5,340 nt of DNA from Dethiosulfatibacter sp. (GTDB lineage: Bacteria; Bacillota; Clostridia; Tissierellales; Dethiosulfatibacteraceae), in contig JAUVAG010000117.1 of assembly GCA_030591825.1 (NCBI GenBank), positions 1 to 5,340 on the forward strand, in the 5' to 3' direction. Made by a program: the position numbers and the translations under genes. Of this stretch, positions 1-5,340 are shown piece by piece; position 1 is the first letter of the stretch, and each line of letters starts with the position of its first letter. The notes beneath the pieces are model-generated. The model was not told the DNA's origin. It made no database searches and was given only the letters and a program-made list of their open reading frames with translations.

Positions 1-1543
1 AGAAGGAACTCATAATTGTTTTCAATGAATATCCTATCCAGATTTTATGCTGAGCAATTATTTTATGATCAGGGTTTATGACCATGTCAAGATATTTGTC
101 CCATAAAACGAGACTGTCAATTTCAGGTTTGTCCAGCTGTTTGTCCGTGGGAACTTCTTTTCTGTATTTGTCGTCAAAATTTGCTATTGTTTCTCCAAGA
201 ATTTCTGAGGCTTGTCTTCTGATGTCTCCTTCACGGTGCATAAGAAGCTCATACATGAAGTTGAGTGTCAAAAGTTTTTGCTTGTGTGTAAGGTAGGTTG
301 TATACTCGTTGAATACGTTAAGATATGATCTTATGTTCTTCCAACTCTTCTCGCTTCTTGCGGATTCCAGAAGAAGGTTTAGTGATTCGTTAGAACTTAG
401 CTTGTACATGAGGTCTATATTGTGGCTTATAGCCATGTATTTGAAGTTTTGAGTTATTTCATCTTCAAAAAGAAGGGCATTGTCCTTTTCTTCCACATAT
501 TTGAGTTCTCTGTTAACAAGGGATGTATCGACACCCTTGCTTATCATGAAATCCTCGAAATCCTTGAGTTTTTCGTATACCCTTCTGTATCGTCTCTCTT
601 TTGTTTCATCCACATTGTCCAGCTTGTCAAGAATTACCTGGAATGAATCGGAAAGGGAGTAGATGTTCATCTCATGTCCATTCTGTGTTGTTTTATTTTT
701 CACTCTGAAATCGGCATATATTAGAACAAGTGATTCCAGTGGAAGATTTTCAAGCTCAAGATCCCAGGTTGAGTGATTGAGAGCAACATGACCGATTTGT
801 GGAATCTTGAATTTCTTGAACCATACTTCCGTATAGTAGTAGTGATAGTATGCAACTCGTTTCTGATCTTCTCCGACACAGCCATATTTTCCAATGTCGT
901 GTCCGGCAGCGGCTCCTGATACCCTTCCCAAATATATTGGTACACCAGCCTCATTGAGCTGTCTTGCTACATGTATAGCAACATGGTGAACACCTGCAAT
1001 ATGGGAAATGGTATTGTATCCGGTCACTTCATAACCAAGTCTCATTAGAATGTATATATAGTTTTCATTGAAGACTCTTCTAAATTTTAAGTAATCTTTG
1101 GGATCTCTTAAATTGTCAATTTCTTCCTGGGAAAGGAATTCAAAATCAAGGTATTTGTTGAATTCCTGATTTTTTTTCTGGGAGTCGAAAATCGACTTCA
1201 ATATTTCAAGAAATATCATTACTGATTTTTCATATTTCTTTACCATGTCAATTGTAACTGCATGGGGATATGACTTGTTTAGAACATATTGGTATGTATA
1301 GACAAGCCAGTCTTCTTTCTGCTCATTGGCTAGATTGTTAAGTATGTCAATACAAAGGTTAAGAACATTACTACAGGTAAATTCATTTTTATTCACAAGA
1401 GTAGATAATTTGTTAACGAAATGTTTGTTGAGTACTAAAGAATGTATTTTCTCTTCAGTCAGTTCTATATTGTTTAAAAAATTAGTATCGGTTAAATTGC
1501 TTAATATTTCTCTGTGTAATTCGTTTAAAGTAAGTCTACTCAT
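1..1543 (-). CDS. Large HD-domain phosphohydrolase-like protein with HEAT-like region (C-terminus cut by window edge)
   Basis: This frame stays open for 514 codons from the ATG at 1543 to the left edge, so the C-terminus is missing. GGAGG at 1549-1553 sits 5 bases before the ATG. Residues 1-160 are mostly helical with no motif I recognise. Residues about 180-280 form an HD metal-phosphohydrolase-like domain: a His cluster at H181, H186, H187 and H191, the HD pair H215-D216 in AAGHDIGKYG, then H252, H257 and D278. A tyrosine-rich stretch, AYYHYYYTEVWF, lies at 231-242. Residues about 400-470 are helical and include REGDIRRQASEILGE, which looks like a HEAT-repeat helix pair. HD proteins usually hydrolyse phosphate esters of nucleotides, but the substrate here is unknown. 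From memory, large clostridial proteins combine such an HD domain with HEAT-like repeats and a C-terminal cytidylyltransferase-like domain. That part would lie outside the window, so the match is inference. The HD domain call is firm; the function is not. The gene is transcribed divergently from the GntR gene. Confidence 0.85.
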   Translation of the reverse strand, partial: MSRLTLNELHREILSNLTDTNFLNNIELTEEKIHSLVLNKHFVNKLSTLVNKNEFTCSNVLNLCIDILNNLANEQKEDWLVYTYQYVLNKSYPHAVTIDMVKKYEKSVMIFLEILKSIFDSQKKNQEFNKYLDFEFLSQEEIDNLRDPKDYLKFRRVFNENYIYILMRLGYEVTGYNTISHIAGVHHVAIHVARQLNEAGVPIYLGRVSGAAAGHDIGKYGCVGEDQKRVAYYHYYYTEVWFKKFKIPQIGHVALNHSTWDLELENLPLESLVLIYADFRVKNKTTQNGHEMNIYSLSDSFQVILDKLDNVDETKERRYRRVYEKLKDFEDFMISKGVDTSLVNRELKYVEEKDNALLFEDEITQNFKYMAISHNIDLMYKLSSNESLNLLLESARSEKSWKNIRSYLNVFNEYTTYLTHKQKLLTLNFMYELLMHREGDIRRQASEILGETIANFDDKYRKEVPTDKQLDKPEIDSLVLWDKYLDMVINPDHKIIAQHKIWIGYSLKTIMSSF

Positions 1544-1571
1544 AAATTCCTCCGGTTTTTATATCCCTTTA

Positions 1572-1600
1572 ATTTTAACACTTATAGCTATCTACGTAAA
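1572..1600 (-). promoter_or_regulatory. Probable sigma-A promoter of the HD-domain gene
   Basis: On the minus strand the -35 TTTACG (1595-1600) and the -10 TAAAAT (1572-1577) are separated by 17 bases. The -10 is preceded by TGT, giving an extended -10 (TGTTAAAAT) that could offset the weak -35. The predicted start is near 1565, which leaves a leader of about 22 bases including the ribosome binding site. An alternative further upstream, TTGATA at 1629-1634 with an AT-rich -10 near 1606-1611, fits less well. Confidence 0.5.
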
Positions 1601-1622
1601 GTATTATTAATGGATTGAACAC

Positions 1623-1635
1623 TTGACATATCAAC
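1623..1635 (+). promoter_or_regulatory. Candidate GntR operator, copy 1 (autoregulatory)
   Basis: TTGACATATCAAC contains the dyad TTGA-N4-TCAA, exactly on the -35 box of the GntR gene. It sits inside a wider imperfect dyad (TTGAA at 1615-1619, TTCAA at 1636-1640). A further inverted pair, ACACTT (1619-1624) and AAGTGT (1640-1645), brackets it. The same 13-base word with one change recurs at the iorAB transcription start (4852-4864). GntR-family dimers commonly bind short palindromes and repress their own genes. Assigning this site to the adjacent regulator is inference. Confidence 0.6.
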
Positions 1636-1650
1636 TTCAAAGTGTATAAT
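1623..1650 (+). promoter_or_regulatory. Sigma-A promoter of the GntR regulator gene
   Basis: A perfect -35 TTGACA (1623-1628) and a perfect -10 TATAAT (1645-1650) are separated by 16 bases. Transcription should start near 1657, about 20 bases before the ATG at 1678. The -35 hexamer is itself part of the dyad TTGACATATCAA, so a protein bound there would exclude RNA polymerase. Confidence 0.85.
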
Positions 1651-1665
1651 ATTTACATAATCAAC

Positions 1666-1672
1666 AGGGAGG
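1666..1672 (+). promoter_or_regulatory. Ribosome binding site that fixes the GntR start
   Basis: AGGGAGG lies 5 bases before the ATG at 1678. The in-frame GTG at 1642 overlaps the -10 box and lies upstream of the predicted transcription start, so it cannot be the start. Confidence 0.85.
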
Positions 1673-1677
1673 AAAAA

Positions 1678-2394
1678 ATGGCTTACATTCCGCAATATGT
1701 GAAGATAAAAGAATATATAATTGAGAATATAAAACATGGAAATTTCAAGCACGGAGATAAAATTCCTTCTGAGAAAAGCCTTGGGGAGATGTTCAATGTA
1801 AGCAGGATAACGGCAACAACTGCAATCAGGGACCTTGTCAATGATGGATACGTCTTCAGAATTCAAGGAAAGGGAACCTTTGTATCTGAAAAGAAGATAG
1901 AGGATGTAAAGAATCACAATGCCTACGGTTTTGAAAACATCAGCTCAATGGATGAAGATGTCCACGAAACCAAATCTGTAAAAGTCATCAAGGTTGGCAG
2001 TGAGTTTTCGGAGAAGATGGACCTTTCTGAGACTGATGAACTCTATGAAATTATTAGATACAAGCTTGAGGGTGAAAGGGTCAATGCAATGGAGTATGTA
2101 TATCTACCCCTTAAGTATTATCCTTCCTTGAAATTTCAGGAAGAGGGAACGAGGCATATTCATGATCTTGTGAAGAGCAAGTGCTTTCTAAAGCAGAAGA
2201 AGGCAAAGGTATATATAGAACCTGTTATCCTTGAAGAAGAACAAAGTAAAATCATGGATATTGATAAGGAAAAGCCTGTTCTTCTCCTTGAAAAGACAAC
2301 TTATTCAGAGGAAAACAAGATAATAGAATATTCAAGAAATATTATAAATTCAGAGGTTTACAAGTTTTACATGGATCTTGACTTCAGTGAATAG
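1678..2394 (+). CDS. GntR family transcriptional regulator, HutC/UTRA subfamily
   Basis: This is a cytoplasmic DNA-binding regulator of 238 aa, the usual length for the HutC subfamily. Residues 3-70 form the GntR winged helix: an N-terminal helix (YVKIKEYIIENI), the GDKIPSEKSLGEMFNVSR segment, a recognition helix at about 42-54, and a wing ending in RIQGKGTFVS. Residues about 90-233 form the UTRA effector-binding domain, with the typical strands LYEIIRYKLEGERV and MEYVYLPL and a C-terminal IEYSRNIINSEVYKFY. HutC-type proteins bind a small metabolite in UTRA and are usually released from DNA by it. The ligand cannot be read from the sequence. The gene is divergent from the HD gene and convergent with iorAB. 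Operator-like dyads at its own promoter and at the iorAB start suggest it controls both, possibly sensing an aromatic 2-oxoacid or a downstream product (inference). Confidence 0.93.
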   Translation: MAYIPQYVKIKEYIIENIKHGNFKHGDKIPSEKSLGEMFNVSRITATTAIRDLVNDGYVFRIQGKGTFVSEKKIEDVKNHNAYGFENISSMDEDVHETKSVKVIKVGSEFSEKMDLSETDELYEIIRYKLEGERVNAMEYVYLPLKYYPSLKFQEEGTRHIHDLVKSKCFLKQKKAKVYIEPVILEEEQSKIMDIDKEKPVLLLEKTTYSEENKIIEYSRNIINSEVYKFYMDLDFSE

Positions 2395-2428
2395 ATGGAT
2401 AGGATGGTATTATAAGTTGTAATATATA

Positions 2429-2461
2429 AAAATTCTCAGGGCATCGAGCTCTGAGAATTTT
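2429..2461. terminator. Bidirectional intrinsic terminator between the convergent GntR and iorAB units
   Basis: The arms 2429-2442 and 2448-2461 pair over 14 bp (one G-T wobble) around the five-base loop ATCGA. Read on the plus strand the hairpin ends in TTTT. On the minus strand it ends in TTTTTATATATT, a better U-tract. It lies 34 bases after the GntR stop and 8 bases beyond the iorB stop, so it can end both transcripts. The strong minus-strand tail suits the iorAB operon best. Confidence 0.85.
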
Positions 2462-2469
2462 CCCAAGTT

Positions 2470-3045
2470 CTAGTCGTTGTAACCCGCTTTGAAGGCTTCT
2501 TGATTAAGCTCAACAAACTTTTTAGGAACTGTCTGTGCAATCATTTCTTTCCAGTCAATATCATCAATAGATAGTGCCTTTACGAGGGAACCTAGAAGAA
2601 CTATGTTCATTGCCTTTGAGTTTCCAATCTTTTCAGCCACATCAAAGGCATTGAAAATATGAAGATTCTTGATTTTTTTCTTGTACTCGTCTATTACATC
2701 TTCAGGATATTCGCTGATTCCAAGAGAAACAGTGAAGGGTTCTATGGTATAGTCGTTGACTATGAGAATTCCGTCTTCTCTTAGATATTCCAGCCATCTT
2801 AAAGCTTCAGATTTTTCAAAGGCAACAATAAGGTCTGCAGTACCTTTTTCTATTACGGGAGAATATACTTTTTCTCCGTATCTTATCTGTGTAGTGACGC
2901 TGCCGCCTCTTTGTGACATTCCATGAATTTCAGCCATTTTAACTTCATAACCTGCATTGATGAAGCCATTTGATATTATTTTCGAAGTCAGTATTGTACC
3001 CTGGCCGCCTACTCCAACCAGTAAAATATTCTTAGTTTCTGACAT
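2470..3045 (-). CDS. iorB: Indolepyruvate:ferredoxin oxidoreductase, beta subunit
   Basis: The 191-aa product is the small subunit of IOR and carries the pyruvate/ketoisovalerate oxidoreductase gamma domain over nearly its whole length. Visible hallmarks are the glycine-rich NILLVGVGGQGT (6-17) and HGMSQRGGSVTTQIRYG (41-57), both typical of IorB. The length is normal. With IorA it converts aryl-pyruvates and CoA to aryl-acetyl-CoA and CO2, passing electrons to ferredoxin in the cytoplasm. The ATG at 3045 follows the iorA stop after one base, so translation is probably coupled. I prefer this start because AGGTGA (3051-3056) is 5 bases upstream of it. The in-frame GTG at 3054 (MNNMSETK) would leave no room for a binding site. 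The terminator lies just after the stop. Confidence 0.95.
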   Translation of the reverse strand: MSETKNILLVGVGGQGTILTSKIISNGFINAGYEVKMAEIHGMSQRGGSVTTQIRYGEKVYSPVIEKGTADLIVAFEKSEALRWLEYLREDGILIVNDYTIEPFTVSLGISEYPEDVIDEYKKKIKNLHIFNAFDVAEKIGNSKAMNIVLLGSLVKALSIDDIDWKEMIAQTVPKKFVELNQEAFKAGYND

Positions 3046-3046
3046 A

Positions 3047-4825
3047 TTATTCACCTACCTTTTCAATTGCGTCAAATGGACATACCTGTAAGCATATTGT
3101 ACAACCGTTGCACTGAACTGTATCTATGTATATCTTCTCGTTTTCATGGTCTATCTGAAGTGCAGGACATCCAGTTTTTATACATATTTTACAGAACCGG
3201 CACTTATCGTAGTCCACCTTGCATTTCATATCTGCTCTTTCTTTTTGTATAGGTTTTAGAAGAGCGCATTCTCTTCTTGTAATTATTACAAAAGGTTCAG
3301 TTGCTTCATAACCTTTCTTTACAGCATCCTTTGTGGCATTGAGGTCATAAGGGTCAACAACAAGAATATTATTTTTATTTACTCCGCAAGCCAGACACAT
3401 GGTTTCTATGTCGACCTTCTGTGACATACTGCCCATTACACTTACACCAGTTCCTGGATTGTCCTGGTGTCCCGTCATGGCTGTAATGCTGTTGTCCATG
3501 ATGATAACAGTTATAGGAGTATTGTTGTAGATCATGTTGAGAAGACCAGTTACTCCCGAATGGAAGAATGTTGAATCTCCAATCAAAGCAAAAGGTTTAA
3601 GGTTTGCATTGTCGTCGTCGGACATTTCATTTCCTCGTTGATACCCCTGGGCCGCAGTGATTGATGCACCCATGTCTATTGAAAGGTCCATAGCCTCGAA
3701 AGGAGGAAGATAACCTAGGGTGTAGCATCCAATATCTCCCGAGAAGAATGCCTTGTTCTTGTATTTGCCAAGTTCGAAATATAGCCCTCTGTGAGGACAT
3801 CCTGCACAAAGTACTGGAGGTCTCATGGGTGGTTCATTTTCAGGTGTGAAGGCTATTGTTGGCTTCACGTCCAGTAGCTTTTCCCTTAGGAGTTCAGGGC
3901 TGAATTCTCCACATATTGGAAAGAGATCCTTTCCTGTACATTTTATGCCCCATGATCTTATTTGTGTTTCCATGAAGGGCTCGTTTTCTTCTATTATATA
4001 AAGCTTGTCTACTTTTCCTGCAAATTCCGTGATTTTTTTTACAGGAAGAGGATTTGACATTCCTATTTTCAAATAGGAAGCATTGTCGCCCATTACTTCT
4101 TTAGCATAGAGGTAGGATACTCCGTTGCATATTATACCAATTTTGGTGTCGTGGATTTCTTCACTGTTCAATGGTGAAGTATTTCCATACTCACTAAGTT
4201 TAAGAAGATTTTCTTCTATTTCTGGATGTCTTGTTCTTGAATGAGCAGGCACCATTACATATTTCTTTGAATTTTTTACAAAGGTTTCAGTTTTAGGTAC
4301 AATTCTTTCCTTTAGTTCCACAGGAGTTTTTGAGTGACATACCCTTGTAGTCAGTCTGAAAAGAACTGTAGTATTGAATTGTTCACTTATTTCAAATGCA
4401 ATCTTCATGAAATCTATGCATTCCTGGGAGTCAGAAGGTTCCAAACATACTACCTTGGCATGAATGGAGTAGAGTCTGTTGTCTTGTTCATTTTGGGAAG
4501 AGAACATGTTTGGCTCGTCGGCGGTAATTATTACAAAGCCGCCGTTTGAACCGTGATATGCAAATGACATGAAGGGATCTGCCGCAACATTTAGTCCTAC
4601 GTGCTTCATAGATGCAAAGGATCTTACACCTCTTACAGCTGCTCCCATTGCAACTTCAGCTGCAACTTTTTCGTTCGGTGCCCACTCTGCATATACTCCT
4701 TCGTATTTTGAAAAGTTTTCCATTATTTCAGTGCTCGGTGTACTTGGATATGCAGATGCCAATGTTACGCCTGCTTCATATGCGCCACGTGCAACTGCTT
4801 CGTTTCCGGTCATTAATACTTTCAT
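3047..4825 (-). CDS. iorA: Indolepyruvate:ferredoxin oxidoreductase, alpha subunit
   Basis: The 592-aa product is the TPP and iron-sulfur subunit of IOR, which oxidatively decarboxylates indolepyruvate and other aryl-pyruvates. The N-terminal pyrimidine-binding domain includes AYPSTPSTEI (25-34) and EWAPNEKVAAEVAMGAA. The central part has CAGCPHRG (340-347) and GDIGCYTLG (363-371). The TPP/Mg site is GDSTFFHSG (416-424) with D444-N445 in IIMDNSITAMTGHQDNPGTG. Two C-terminal 4Fe-4S motifs follow: CRFCKICIKTGCP (C542, C545, C548, C553) and CNGCTICLQVCP (C572, C575, C578, C582). Every expected key residue is present and the length is normal for the family. The start at 4825 has AAGGAGG 5 bases upstream. 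The frame extends to 4948, but that region holds the promoter. The gene forms an operon with iorB. A dyad at the transcription start suggests repression by the nearby GntR protein. Confidence 0.97.
   Translation of the reverse strand: MKVLMTGNEAVARGAYEAGVTLASAYPSTPSTEIMENFSKYEGVYAEWAPNEKVAAEVAMGAAVRGVRSFASMKHVGLNVAADPFMSFAYHGSNGGFVIITADEPNMFSSQNEQDNRLYSIHAKVVCLEPSDSQECIDFMKIAFEISEQFNTTVLFRLTTRVCHSKTPVELKERIVPKTETFVKNSKKYVMVPAHSRTRHPEIEENLLKLSEYGNTSPLNSEEIHDTKIGIICNGVSYLYAKEVMGDNASYLKIGMSNPLPVKKITEFAGKVDKLYIIEENEPFMETQIRSWGIKCTGKDLFPICGEFSPELLREKLLDVKPTIAFTPENEPPMRPPVLCAGCPHRGLYFELGKYKNKAFFSGDIGCYTLGYLPPFEAMDLSIDMGASITAAQGYQRGNEMSDDDNANLKPFALIGDSTFFHSGVTGLLNMIYNNTPITVIIMDNSITAMTGHQDNPGTGVSVMGSMSQKVDIETMCLACGVNKNNILVVDPYDLNATKDAVKKGYEATEPFVIITRRECALLKPIQKERADMKCKVDYDKCRFCKICIKTGCPALQIDHENEKIYIDTVQCNGCTICLQVCPFDAIEKVGE
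3051..3056 (-). promoter_or_regulatory. Ribosome binding site of iorB, overlapping the end of iorA
   Basis: On the minus strand AGGTGA overlaps the last iorA sense codons (GTA GGT GAA TAA) and sits 5 bases before the ATG at 3045. It supports the ATG over the GTG at 3054 and indicates coupled translation. Confidence 0.6.
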
Positions 4826-4830
4826 AACTT

Positions 4831-4837
4831 CCTCCTT
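4831..4837 (-). promoter_or_regulatory. Ribosome binding site that fixes the iorA start
   Basis: AAGGAGG on the minus strand lies 5 bases before the ATG at 4825. Any in-frame start further upstream would lie in or before the promoter. Confidence 0.9.
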
Positions 4838-4849
4838 AGTGTATAAAAC

Positions 4850-4867
4850 AGGTTGATGTGTCAACCT
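4850..4867 (-). promoter_or_regulatory. Candidate GntR operator, copy 2, at the iorAB transcription start
   Basis: A perfect 7-bp inverted repeat, AGGTTGA-CACA-TCAACCT on the minus strand, spans roughly +1 to +18 of the predicted iorAB transcript. Its core TTGACACATCAAC (4864 down to 4852) matches the site on the GntR promoter at 12 of 13 bases. A repressor here would block promoter clearance. In RNA the same bases could form a 5' hairpin with a four-base loop. It is not a convincing terminator, because only GUUUU follows and the ribosome binding site is close. Confidence 0.65.
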
Positions 4868-4873
4868 ACATAA

Positions 4874-4902
4874 ATTATAGAATATGAATGTTGCATAGTC
4901 AA
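4874..4902 (-). promoter_or_regulatory. Sigma-A promoter of the iorAB operon
   Basis: On the minus strand TTGACT (4897-4902) and TATAAT (4874-4879) are separated by an ideal 17 bases. Transcription should start at about 4867. Upstream, a run of nine A/T pairs (4917-4925) lies near -50 to -58, where UP elements act. This looks like a strong promoter, which fits control by repression. Confidence 0.85.
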
Positions 4903-4955
4903 GTATCCTAAGATATAAAAAAAAATAATGATTTTGTATTAAAATCATTCATATT
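4881..4955. repeat. Separated 10-bp inverted repeat AATATGAATG / CATTCATATT
   Basis: AATATGAATG (4881-4890) lies in the spacer of the iorAB promoter. Its exact reverse complement lies at 4946-4955, with 55 bases between. The pair encloses the iorAB -35 box, the A-tract and the 9-bp dyad. In DNA this AT-rich it could be chance. Otherwise it could be two sites for one regulator. Confidence 0.3.
4927..4949. repeat. AT-rich 9-bp perfect dyad between divergent promoters
   Basis: AATGATTTT (4927-4935) and AAAATCATT (4941-4949) are exact inverted copies around GTATT. The dyad lies between the iorAB promoter and the promoter of the dehydrogenase gene. On the minus strand it is followed by ATTTTTTTTT, which resembles a terminator, but the stem has a single G-C pair and no minus-strand gene lies upstream of it within the window. 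An operator or a DNA-structure element seems more likely. Confidence 0.45.
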
Positions 4956-4988
4956 TCATATAAAAAACATGTAATTATCCAGGTCTTT

Positions 4989-4997
4989 TGATATAAT
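4989..4997 (+). promoter_or_regulatory. Extended -10 promoter of the dehydrogenase gene
   Basis: TGATATAAT combines a perfect -10 (4992-4997) with the upstream TG of an extended -10 promoter. I see no good -35 at 16-18 bases. Transcription would start near 5004, about 22 bases before the ATG at 5026. Confidence 0.6.
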
Positions 4998-5025
4998 GAG
5001 AAAGATTAAATTATCGAGGTTTATT

Positions 5026-5340
5026 ATGGATAAAATGAAAATAGCCGTTCTTGGAGGAGGGAATTCAGGTTTTTCCCTGTCAGCATATTTTACACATCTG
5101 GGACACAGTGTAAGTCTATACAAGAGAAGCTTTCAAAAAGATAAAATAGAATACGGGTATGAAATGAATATACAAGGAATATTTGATTTTAGCTGCAGTT
5201 TAAATATGGTTACCAATGATTTGGATCTTGCATTGAAGGATGTTGAAATGGTCTTTATCTGTGTTCCTGCTTATTGTCATGAAATGTTTTTTGACGAGTT
5301 TTTGAAATGTTTTAAGAAGATTGAATACAAGGATATTTAT
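5026..5340 (+). CDS. NAD(P)-binding dehydrogenase, opine (octopine/nopaline) dehydrogenase-like, N-terminal part
   Basis: This is the first 105 codons of a gene that runs off the right edge. GAGG (5016-5019) lies 6 bases before the ATG at 5026. The second ATG at 5035 would be too far from it. KIAVLGGGNSGFSLSAYF opens a Rossmann fold with GxGxxG at G10, G12 and G15, and the second strand ends in SLYKR (30-34). No acidic residue sits at its end, so NADP(H) is possible. VFICVPAYCHEMFF (76-89) resembles the VVPA-x-x-H segment I associate with opine dehydrogenases, which reductively condense a 2-oxoacid with an amino acid. Ketopantoate reductase or glycerol-3-phosphate dehydrogenase relatives share the N-terminal fold and cannot be excluded without the C-terminal domain. 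It is transcribed divergently from iorAB, so a link to 2-oxoacid or amino-acid metabolism is plausible but unproven. Confidence 0.7.
   Translation, partial: MDKMKIAVLGGGNSGFSLSAYFTHLGHSVSLYKRSFQKDKIEYGYEMNIQGIFDFSCSLNMVTNDLDLALKDVEMVFICVPAYCHEMFFDEFLKCFKKIEYKDIY

Noticed and set aside
78..662. Plus-strand open frames in the first 660 bases
   Set aside because: They run antisense to the continuous HD-protein frame and give Ser/Leu/Phe-rich translations typical of shadow frames.
1642..1677. Longer GntR product starting at the GTG at 1642
   Set aside because: The GTG overlaps the TATAAT box and lies upstream of the expected transcript start. The ATG at 1678 has AGGGAGG 5 bases before it and starts at the usual place for the family.
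1588..1917. Minus-strand open frame across the gntR promoter and 5' end
   Set aside because: It is antisense to the winged-helix coding region and the promoter, lacks a ribosome binding site, and gives no recognisable protein.
3046..3054. GTG start of IorB at 3054, overlapping iorA
   Set aside because: It lacks a properly spaced ribosome binding site. AGGTGA is correctly placed for the ATG at 3045.
4569..4856. Plus-strand open frames within iorA, including one of 95 codons
   Set aside because: They lie opposite a clearly conserved gene, have no ribosome binding sites, and their translations are low-complexity Leu/Ser/Thr/Ala-rich. They are antisense shadows of iorA.
4840..4867. Intrinsic terminator or attenuator in the iorA leader
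   Set aside because: The 7-bp stem is followed by only GUUUU, and there is no alternative pairing or leader peptide. Its match to the gntR site makes an operator the better explanation.
4826..4948. N-terminal extension of IorA by 41 residues from 4948
   Set aside because: This segment holds the iorAB promoter, the dyad and the AAGGAGG site. The family begins close to MKVLMTGNEA, and the extra residues look like translated AT-rich non-coding DNA.
4826..5025. T-box or other riboswitch upstream of iorAB
   Set aside because: The predicted leader is only about 42 bases, too short for a known riboswitch, and there is no T-box core sequence.

Overview
The window is AT-rich DNA with strong AGGAGG-type ribosome binding sites a few bases from their starts, consensus sigma-A-like promoters and short intergenic gaps. 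It encodes a ferredoxin-dependent 2-oxoacid oxidoreductase. Together these suggest a low-GC anaerobic Firmicute (Clostridia), probably one that ferments amino acids. The genus cannot be fixed from the sequence alone.

Layout, left to right. (1) Positions 1-1543, minus strand: the first 514 codons of a large HD-domain protein that runs off the left edge without a stop. (2) 1544-1677: a divergent promoter region. (3) 1678-2394, plus strand: a GntR/HutC-type transcription factor with a UTRA ligand domain. (4) 2395-2469: a short gap with a bidirectional hairpin terminator. (5) 3045-2470 and 4825-3047, both minus strand: iorB and iorA, the two subunits of indolepyruvate:ferredoxin oxidoreductase. 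They are arranged as an iorA-iorB operon with one base between the genes. (6) 4826-5025: a second divergent promoter region. (7) 5026 to the right edge, plus strand: the N-terminal 105 codons of an NAD(P)-binding dehydrogenase that resembles the opine (octopine/nopaline) dehydrogenase family.

IorAB oxidatively decarboxylates aryl-pyruvates, made by transamination of Trp, Phe and Tyr, to aryl-acetyl-CoA and CO2, and reduces ferredoxin. The main new observation is regulatory. A near-identical dyad, TTGACAyATCAAC (12 of 13 bases shared), occurs twice in the window. One copy overlaps the -35 box of the GntR gene. The other lies at the predicted transcription start of iorAB. The simplest reading is that the GntR protein represses itself and the convergent iorAB operon, and is released by a metabolite of this pathway.

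The HD protein is the least understood gene here. Nothing in the window shows a mobile element, CRISPR array, tRNA or rRNA.
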